Shown here in pieces: positions 55,509 to 64,000 of a DNA stretch of 64,000 bases. The stretch is from assembly GCF_013368755.1 (NCBI RefSeq), contig NC_049566.1, positions 4,154,001 to 4,218,000 of the forward strand. The letters run 5' to 3'. This stretch comes from Talaromyces rugulosus. Its lineage: Eukaryota; Ascomycota; Eurotiomycetes; Eurotiales; Trichocomaceae. The translations under genes and the position numbers were made by a program. Every line of letters starts with the position of its first letter. Within the stretch, counting starts at the first letter, position 1. Below the pieces are notes generated by a model. The model saw nothing but the letters and a program-made list of their open reading frames with translations, was not told where the DNA came from and ran no database searches.

Positions 55509-56916
55509 TCAACCCAGTAACGCAAGCATCAGTTTCTGGTAGTCGCCGCTAACTTCGCCCTGGACACGCTGGCGCAGATCTTTTCGGTAGTGGTGCTGAT
55601 AAGCTTTCTTGACTTGGTCAAGGTGGGCTCTGTTCCAGTGTAACCGTACGATCCGAGTGACCAGTTTAAAGTCCTTAGTTCCTGCCCCAGCCATAGCTTC
55701 TTCCAATGCGATTGCGTCACGGAGAGCAGGGTCAGTGGCCGTGCGGAGAATGTGGAGCAGAGCATCTTTCATGTGTCCAGATATGTTCTTTTCAATGTGC
55801 TTGTCGAGGTCGCTATGATACCGCTGGTGGAAAGCGTGACTGATGGCGCGCAACTCGTTGTTCGAGCTCTTGGCGAAAATTGCACAGATCTCTGCCACAT
55901 TGTTGATCACTCGCCCTGCCGTTGAACCGTGTATACTACGGACTTCGTTATCGACAAGTTGGGGGTCCACGGGATAGGATTCTTCGTGCCGGGTCGCAGA
56001 GATGACATGCGTGAAGAGATTCTTGGTTTCACCCGACAAATCGTCTTCGACATCACGTTGCAGATTGCGGTTATGATTGCGCTGGTAGGCGTTTTTGATT
56101 TCGTGGAGATCGGCATTGGATCGACCAAGTAGGATATCGTTCAACAGCCACTCTTTGGTGCCAAGGCCCTTGACAGCTTCGCGCACGAGTTCTGCGTCAT
56201 TTGATAGCGGGCCCTCGATAACAGCAAGAAGACCTTGTTTGAGATAGCCTCCCGTTTCACTCTTCACGTCCTTGTATAAATCGCGGTTGATATGCCGAGT
56301 GTATGCGTCACGTACGGAAGCCATCTGCAGCGGGTCCAAGGGAGCGAGAACATTGATCAGAGTTGCCTCGTCCGTGCCAAATCCTTTCATCGCTTTGCGC
56401 AAAGTATTTGCTTGTTCGGTAAAGTCGCCTGGGGCGGTCTGGTTCGGGACATATCCGAGCGATGGACCCGCGGGAGGTCCCTGCGGGGCAGCTCCGAAGC
56501 CGGGAGGTCCATATCCCTGGCGAGAAGGGGGGGCACCAGGGGGGGCACCGTATGCGCCTGGCGGAGGTTGACCATATGGTCCAGGAGGCGGATGACCAAA
56601 GGCTTGTTGAGGGGGGGGATAGCCTTGTGGTGGGTAACCTTGAGGGGGGCCTTGTGGAGGACCGCCGTACGCTCCGGGGGAAGGACCACCAGGAGGACCT
56701 GGGGGTGGATAGCCGCCTTGTTGAGGAGGATAATATCCCCCTTGTGGTGGAGGGGCGCCTGGAGGAGGGCCGTAAGGCTGATGTTGAGGATAAGGCGAGT
56801 GTCCTTGTGGAGGAGGTCCTTGTTGAGGATAGCCTCCAGGCGGTGCTGCTGTTGGTTAGACTGGGATGAAAGACAGCTAGAGGAGCACACTCACGCGGTG
56901 GTCTATTGTATGACAT
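55509..56916 (-). CDS. Annexin with Pro/Gly/Tyr/Gln-rich N-terminal head
   Basis: Two exons, 56916-56895 (MSYNRPP) and 56848-55509; intron 46 bp; 453 residues. Residues 1 to about 150 are a low-complexity head of PPGGYPQQG-type repeats, as in annexin XI/VII and fungal annexins. The C-terminal 300 residues hold four annexin repeats: KGFGTDEATLI (a good type II Ca2+ site in repeat 1), KGLGTKEWLLND in repeat 2, a divergent repeat 3 (AEICAIFAKSSNNELRAI) and AGAGTKDFKLVTR in repeat 4. Annexins bind acidic phospholipids when Ca2+ is present, in membrane traffic or repair. The head could drive phase separation; that is inference. Confidence 0.93.
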
Positions 56917-59900
56917 TTTTTGTCTTTTGTGTGTGTTTATGTATGTATGTTTGTGGATCAAATAGTAGAAACGGACGTGGTTGTCGACGTAGAAGAGGAA
57001 CTGGAGAAGAGGAAATGGAGAATACGAGCGACGTCGGCGGAAACAGTCACAAACTATATACGCGAACCCCGCCTGCCTAGAACGGTTCGCGAAGCTGCTG
57101 CGTCATAGGCGATCCACAAGGCTGGGCCGCGCTATGAGCCACCGACCGTGGCGCAGCCGCTGTCTGCCTGACCACGCAGGCACCAACATCCCATCTGGGC
57201 TTGCGTCATATCATATGCCTTGCTAATTTTAGACGGTTGCGATTCAAGTATCTGCAATGATATTTTTAGTTTTCGATAGTTAGTGGAGCTTTATTGGTAC
57301 TGTTTGCTGCTGTATCACCTACTAGTTGGCATGTCCTTTCTCTCTGTCAAGGTGTGTGCACTAGCATGTCTTGGATATAGTTAATATCGAGGCCCAAAAA
57401 AAAATATTTAGATATGCTGGCTGGGTAGAAAACTTCCCTCTTTTCAAGATGCTCCCCTCTACGGCCATGAAGCGGCCACACAACGAAACCAGTTGTCTTT
57501 GCACGGCGTGTACTTTTTTTTCTTCGGTATAAACTCAGTGACTCCGATCTTCATGCAGGGGCTCTCGGAAGGTATACATGTCCCTCCTCGAGCCAAAATA
57601 ATTTGGATCTGGTCTGGAAAACTAGAGCGGCCCAGGGCAGTTTTCTCGGTCAGAACGGGCATATCTTACTAATCCCGTTGTGCCTTGGTGAAATATCCGA
57701 TGCTCCAATAGTTTGGATTTAAAATGAAACCTATTTCGTGTCTTTTCAGATAGCCTTGTTCCTCTAGTGTGGTGCCAGGGGAAGCACGGTGCCAAATAGG
57801 GAAACGGTTGCCGGATGCGGTAATTTGTTTCCACACGCGCACTGGTAGATTCACAAACACTGCAGTGCCAAGTCATATGATAAAAACACGTGTAACACAC
57901 CGGGGAATAAATATGGTCTTCATGGAGATCTAGCTCTCTTAAAATGGACCCCTGAGCAAACGCCATTCTCGCGGAAGAAGCGGTGTGAGAGCTCTAAAGA
58001 GCCTGGACCGGGAGCTCTGAATAGCCCCGGAGATCAGTCCTATGCAGATCGTATAGCGACGTTACAGATAATCTTGCGAGTTTTAAATACGACTATTCTT
58101 GATCCACATTTCTTTGCCCGACCTTCCAAAAAGGCGACGCGTCTTACGTCGGAGGCGGCTGTGGCTGCATGTTCCGTTTGCTCTACCCCCTCAACTGTAT
58201 TCCCTGAGGACGGGATGGCATTACTTTAGCATGCTTCGAACATGTATTTACTCCACCCAGGCCCCAACCATCTAACTTTTGACATGCCGTCAATCTTTTC
58301 ATAATATTTCCCATCCGATTTGTACCGTGCGCAAGACACCTCGTCTCTCCATGTGTGCCCAGAGTAATGTCCTCTGTTGACAACTGTACCGAAAGACAAA
58401 AGGTCTCTTGGGCAGTCAATCTATTATTTGTCACCAACACCGACGTGTTCTAATTAGCATTCTCGGCTTTCTGCTACTGCATCCGTCACTGAACCAGAAC
58501 TCTCACACGAAGTACGTATAACATAGCAAGATTTCTCAGCGACCAGACACTAATGGGTTTTTAAAGCAAGTTTCACCTCGAATACGCCGATCTGCTTTAT
58601 TAGCCCTCAAATCCTATCTGATGCGAGACGGCGACTCGGGATCTGACGCTCTAGTTCGGCGGACGCCATCTCCGGTACGATTCACTCGACCAACATAGTA
58701 TCTTGCTAGTCGGGCCTGGAACATCAAATCCTGTCGAGCATCTAGTTTCACAGGCCTTTTGTTTTGTATCGATGGTGAAAATCGAGGAAACATACCATTT
58801 CAGCTCTTGGCCCACGTACGACAAAGTCACCACGGTGAACCCCCCGGAAAATTTATCGGGATCACGGGATACAAGTGATGTTATACTCAATTTATATTTT
58901 CAACTGGTGATTAGGTCAGTTTCGAAATCTGGATATACCTCCATGTTACTGAGTTGGCAGTAGGGTCGAACAATGTGTTTCTCTACGCTACACCTCGAAA
59001 ACATGCAAAAGGGTGCCGAGCACGTGAATGTTTCCAGAGTAAACATGTTCTTAATGCCTGGATATGCCTTACATAAAAATCAGGTGCGTTGACAAGTGTT
59101 TTCTTCTCAAAAACGTAACTGATGAAACTTTTAGTTACAGCCGATCGTCGGATGCTCGCGCCGGTTTTGCCGATCTCCATTTGACATTTATCGCCATCGT
59201 GCTGAGTATACTGGAACTCAGATACAATGTCGAGTCCCTGGCTTTCGAGAACCTAATCAGAGAAGTGGAACCACAATCACAGGACCAAACCTACGAAGAA
59301 TAATATTAAATGCCTAGACGGTATCTGCTCCCGCTAACTGTAAGTGAAACCGTCACTTATAATACGATGTAGTGAGAGAAATGCTAACGTTACATTACAG
59401 CTCCATTTTCGTTCTCATTATCGTCCTCTCAAGAGCTGTCATTACAGTACGCATAAAAGATGATCTCCTCCCTTCGGCTAACTCGACCTCGACGAACCCG
59501 CCACTTGTCTTTTCCAATCCTCTACAAGGCCATGTTAGTTCCATCACCCCAAAGTCTCTTGTCGAAGACTTGAGTCTGTTTTTTACGTATTATCTAACCC
59601 TGGCTACAGATACCCTTTGAATCACCATCTCAGGAAACGTCAAACCCTTGGAGATCAATACGGTCCAAGACTACATCCACACACACACACACACCGGTCG
59701 AAGAGATTGCGTAACAGGGTCTCTGATAATTTCTGGCGAATGAAATTACTTCTGCTGTCACTACCTTCCTCGGGCCACTTTATGGATATCCAACGAACTT
59801 CAGACCATCGACGGCCAAAACAATGGATGGGTCGTTTTCATATTCTTTTCTCCATAGTATGCCAAGAACTTCTCTCCAAAGATAAACAACGCTGGCATGT

Positions 59901-62900
59901 ACGACATATGCGGCCCTTATCTACATATGGAGACTTTTCCTCAACAAAATACTAGCGGTCACCTAGCTAGTCGACATCTAAGCCGGCGGATGATCTCAAT
60001 ACTCAGAATTCCGTCGCTTAATGCAACAATATATCAGTCTCTACACCCCATATAGGGTCCAAAAGTTCATGAGCCCTTAGGAAGTACGCCGTGCAGTGAC
60101 ACCACATCTAGAAACTCCGGGTTATATCGGAGATTATCCCCGAGCCTGCGACATCTGCTACAAATGTGATACATGAGTATTGACCGTCTGAGACCCGTCC
60201 AAAATGAAGCCCAATTTTAATGCCCATGAATGGCCCTGGAACCTGGTGAGAAACTTTGAGGCAATGGTAGAGACCCCTGTTGGGGGATCTTCGATCTCAG
60301 TACCCTGCACATCAACATCTCAAAAATGGAGGACAGCCAGCAAATATTTCAGTAAAGCAATGCGTTTTCTGGATTGCAATTTTTTTTTGGTTTCCGTCAA
60401 AAGAGTTCATGGCGCATACCCAATTTGCAACTTGGCTTCAGGGCTCTCTCTATCGTCTCGTCGTTTTACTCGTCACTTGCACCGATCCAAATTGAGGATC
60501 GTTCTTTGAGTATTGAAAACTGGAAATGGCCATCGCAATCTCTAGCGAGATTTATGAGCTCAGGTGCCACGGGCTCCTGTTAGTATGCCATATATATCGA
60601 TTTGGGAGTGTTCTTCGATTTGCCAGGGCATACTTTTGGGTTTATGTGACTTTCGCTCCAATACTTGGAGGTACCAGGGAATAAATACCACCAACCGGCG
60701 TCTAATACCAACAAATGAACAAAACAATGGTGGAACAATTTGCTCAGAAACAAAAGCCGCATTTCTGGACCATGTCTCTCTCACCGGGTCATTCTTGACC
60801 TCGATGACATTTTCTCGTTGTTATCAATGACCAACAAACCCTGGCCCCTTGCATTCTGTCCTAGGGATACAGGAACAAGCATGTTCTGTTCCTGGAAACA
60901 AACTCCACGAGCACAAAGCCGACAGCTGATTCCTTTCCGACCGAGAAAGAACACACCTCCTTCTCGTGGCAGAAAGGAGAGGGATGCCTCATATTTCCAT
61001 CCAATGCCTGGGTGGCACCTCCCGAGATGAATGTTTTTTAAGATCGGCGCAGCGGCGGAGTTTTTTTTTACATACTTGGGTGACCAGATATTAATAACGT
61101 CGACGAACCGACATCTAGTGTTTATGTACTTCATGACGGACGAAGGGCAGCACGCCTTGAACGAGAATTAAGTGGTCGAACCATTTCTACCAATTAGATA
61201 CTCCCTTGTGTGAAACCAGAACATGGAACAGAGAAATACGAGATACGAGCTGCATGCGACAAGGGGTATACTAACCTCTACCTACCCACTGTCTTTAATT
61301 ATTACAGACACGGGGTTCAAATTGTACCAGGGGACGTGGTACTTGGACCCGTATTGGTAAAGGTCTCCATCCGCACAGACAGCATTGAACGAACCATCAA
61401 GACAAATAATATTCCAGACGTTTCATTTGAAGATAAAAGATTTTTCGATTGTGGACTGGGCGTTATTGGAATCCGGCGGTGCTGGCGTGAAGTAATGGCC
61501 GGTCAATTCTGACATGCCATTGGAAGAGAGACACAGGACAGAAATATGCGGTTACCCATACCGGCCTTCTAAATCTTGGACACCCAGAACGTTAGTTGAA
61601 TCCCTAGGTAGCAGTATGAGATGGCCTTTACTCTACGAAAGGCCAGCCACAACTTCGAGAAACACAGAATCACAGTGAGATGAATGGGATATAGTCATGG
61701 TCAATGAAAGCCAAAATCGAAGTACCCTGGAAGGCATTTATACAAACACGTTCCAAGAAAGCAACATGAAATAAGGTATAATCACCTCGAAATCACAATC
61801 CAATTATCTGAGATAAAGCCGACCAGGAACACGCAACCGTTTGATCCAACACTATATCTCGAAGGTGCTTCGTGAAATGGTACTCTTCATGAGATGTATG
61901 GGGGACTGCACGTTGTATGGGACACAACGATCCTTATATTAACATTTATGCTTCATTTTGGCAGTTTGAGGAGAGAAAGAAACGAACCAGCGAAAGAGGG
62001 CATGCATCCGGTTTGCAACTGTCACCGAAAACTGTGTAAAGGATATTGGGATTCTTGGGTTCAATGATAACCTACGACAGGAAACGAATGGAGAATACTT
62101 CAATATTGGGATAGCAATATCAGTACCGACGAGACAAAGTTAACAAGTATTTGTTCCGTCGAGTGGATTCGCACATATGCAGTCTTGAGATGGAGCAACC
62201 GTCGGTGTTCCTGAGTCTTCAAATGTTGAAGAACCTTGGAAACTCATAAATCATCCTGTTTTAGGAAACATGAAAAAAGGCTACACATTGATTCGTGTAT
62301 ATCCGGATGGCGACCGTGAGTATTTCTCTCAACATTCCACGCAAAAAAAAGAGTTAACATTCCATGCAGTGGGCGTGATGCAAATCCAATTCCTTCTGTT
62401 GCTATCCAATGAAATAGTCTACAGGCCAAACGCTCTCACCCCTGCCATTATAACGACTCGACAGACAAAAACACGCAAATAGAACCAAACACGGGGGCAG
62501 GTTGGCAGAAATCAAGGAATCATCTCCCAAAAGCTTCTCTTGATATTCACCCTTTCGGAATGTCCAACAAATACAATACCGGGGTCGTTTATGAAGCACG
62601 AACTATCGAAGTTCCTAGATCCTAGCGTCGATTGACCTAACGAAAATCCAGTACCATGTGTCCCGTCCCCCTATTGACGAGCGAGGGAAATATAAAGGCC
62701 TTGCTTTGAAAAACAAAAAATTGAACTTTTGACAAATGATTGTGATAGTCCAGGCTATTCGCAAAATCAGGATCTACCTTATCGAACCACTCTTTGAAGA
62801 ATTGGGCGGAACTCACAAATGACGAAAGACGAAAAGAACAGCAGCACCTGATTTCGATATACAGCAAAAATATTGAAACTTAACAACGCTGCAAAAGCCA

Positions 62901-63606
62901 CTTAGGGCACTTGCTTGCGCTCCTAGCAAATCCTGGAGCAGCCCAATGTGATGAGGTTAGCCGTCTCGTGTGTCAAAAATGTGAAAGTCCCATAAGGATG
63001 TCGATGGGTTCCGTGACGTTGCCTGTTCCATATCAATTCGCAGCAAGTCCGTTTGACCTAGATTCAACTTTGATCGGTAGTTTTAGGGGAGGCAATGTCA
63101 AAGGACAATGACAATATCTTTTAACGCCCTTGAGAACATGCTCAACGAGATTGAAACAGGATGACATCGATTTCCTGGGATTCATGGCGCTAGAAGGTGA
63201 ATTTCCGATCTTCACCACGTGGCAAGGGATACGACACGCGTCTAGAAGAGAAAGCTATATCACAGCAGCAATCTCAGGTCGGTAGTTCAACAATTCATTA
63301 TATGCAAAATAGGCAGACAATGTTGGCAGAAGAAGCAATAGGAATCGTCAAGGGGGAAAGGAAATTCAAGTTCCACAAAGTAGCTTGCAACCTATACATG
63401 TAGTCAATATAACCTACATCCACGACGATGCCTCTAGCGGCAGAAACATTACATTAAAATTAGTTCAAAGTCATTTGAGTATCCGTTGGATAAACTATCC
63501 ATATGTTCAATATTCAACAGTAGACAACAAGCCATTAAGTACTAAATATCAAGCTAAATATCACTGTCATAGACTTCGTCAAGTACGCAAATCACAAATA
63601 CCAGCT
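56917..63606. other. 6.7-kb gene-poor region
   Basis: After the annexin promoter no frame has the features of a gene on either strand: the longest are about 115 codons, overlap without order, and carry no motif. I saw no LTRs, terminal inverted repeats, transposase or reverse-transcriptase motifs, and no tRNA. A (CA)n run lies at 59678-59694. Base composition is moderate rather than AT-extreme, so strong repeat-induced mutation is not obvious by eye. It may contain non-coding transcripts or heavily decayed genes. Confidence 0.5.
59678..59694. repeat. (CA)n microsatellite
   Basis: CA dinucleotide run of about 17 bp inside the gene-poor region. Confidence 0.8.
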
Positions 63607-64000
63607 TCAAGCCTTCTTCTTCCCGGTAGAGGAAGCCTCGGCTTTGACAAAAACAGCCTTGATCTCCTTGTACGCCTCAGTCAAGATCCAAAACGGGATG
63701 AATACCCAAAGCATATTGAAGAAAACAAGGTACAACCACAGAAACGCCGGGTTACTCCCATCTAGCTGTGAGTTCGCGCTCAGCCACTCGGGCGCAAACG
63801 TCATGAATCCGCCATACAGCTCAGCCGTTGCGACAGCGGGCGCAACAAGCCAGAGCTTCCCCTTTGCGGCGCCATGCTCCTGGGCACTCAATTTGGGGTT
63901 ACCGATTTGGTACAGCAGATAGCAGATATACACAGCAGCAGGCCCCGCCAGAAACACCGTGAGCAACTCCAGCGAAATCACGGTAGTGTCAGCAGTAGCC
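63607..64000 (-). CDS. Emopamil-binding protein (EXPERA domain), partial at the window edge
   Basis: The gene enters from beyond 64000; the last 131 codons are seen, open to the edge. Two or three membrane helices are visible: LTVFLAGPAAVYICYLLYQI, APAVATAELYGGFMTFAPEW and LWLYLVFFNMLWVFIPFWIL, ending in a Lys-rich tail (TGKKKA) that may be an ER retention signal. The ELYGG Glu and the closing FFNMLWVFIP match the EBP-type sterol delta8-delta7 isomerase family. In fungi the main isomerase is the unrelated Erg2, so the job of this EBP-like protein is unclear. Another EXPERA protein is possible. Confidence 0.78.
   Translation of the reverse strand, partial: ATADTTVISLELLTVFLAGPAAVYICYLLYQIGNPKLSAQEHGAAKGKLWLVAPAVATAELYGGFMTFAPEWLSANSQLDGSNPAFLWLYLVFFNMLWVFIPFWILTEAYKEIKAVFVKAEASSTGKKKA

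Noticed and set aside
56292..57080. Arg/Trp-rich 262-codon plus-strand frame
   Set aside because: Complement of the Pro/Gly/Tyr-rich annexin head, which by composition leaves all frames open.
61310..61325. GGGGTTCAAATTG as a tRNA B box
   Set aside because: The B-box consensus fails in its last positions and no A box or acceptor stem can be paired at the right distance.
58703..61512. Frames of 70-112 codons in the gene desert as exons of one gene
   Set aside because: They lie in different frames on both strands, have no shared motif, and no consistent chain of splice sites connects them.

Overview
The window looks like chromosomal DNA of a filamentous ascomycete, most likely a Eurotiales mould (Aspergillus/Penicillium type). 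The grounds are many 46-80 bp GT-AG introns with CTAAC/CTGAC branch sites, divergent and convergent single genes rather than operons, and typical mould proteins: G1 acid protease, Dabb protein, exo-glucosaminidase GH2, Nbs1/ScaA-like protein and annexin with a Pro/Gly/Tyr-rich head. Gene models were read by eye: splice sites were chosen so that phases match and family motifs are restored across junctions.

Layout. 0.8-5.4 kb: secreted eqolisin protease, a 2-kb empty stretch, a broken alpha/beta-hydrolase pseudogene and a hemerythrin-like HHE protein. 6-14.4 kb: a cell-death/immune-type accessory cluster, made of a Zn-finger/PNP_UDP/NB-ARC NOD-like receptor lacking C-terminal repeats (minus strand), a divergent gene ending in a subtilisin-like S8 protease, and a gasdermin-like gene downstream on the same strand. 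14.9-19.1 kb: two divergent secreted type-B carboxylesterases. 19.5-38.5 kb: mostly conserved housekeeping genes (squalene synthase, DnaJ protein, a coiled-coil protein, DNA polymerase kappa head-to-head with Nbs1, an F-box-like protein, GPI mannosyltransferase I, an FAD monooxygenase). 38.9-41.5 kb: a three-copy tandem family of unknown function, two copies damaged. 41.9-57 kb: Dabb protein, GH2 exo-beta-D-glucosaminidase, a beta-trefoil-like protein, an unknown protein, an ICL/PEP-mutase enzyme, a RING-ZZ-SH3 ubiquitin-ligase-like protein and an annexin. 57-63.6 kb: a gene-poor stretch. The right edge cuts an emopamil-binding (EXPERA) protein.

The most interesting part is 6-14.4 kb. A gasdermin-like pore-former beside a subtilisin-type protease is the arrangement known from the Podospora anserina HET-Q1/HET-Q2 incompatibility pair, and here a PNP-type NLR sits across a shared promoter. 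The protease frame seems interrupted at two places and the receptor ends just after its nucleotide-binding core, so the locus may be decaying, mis-assembled, or a minimal version of such a system.
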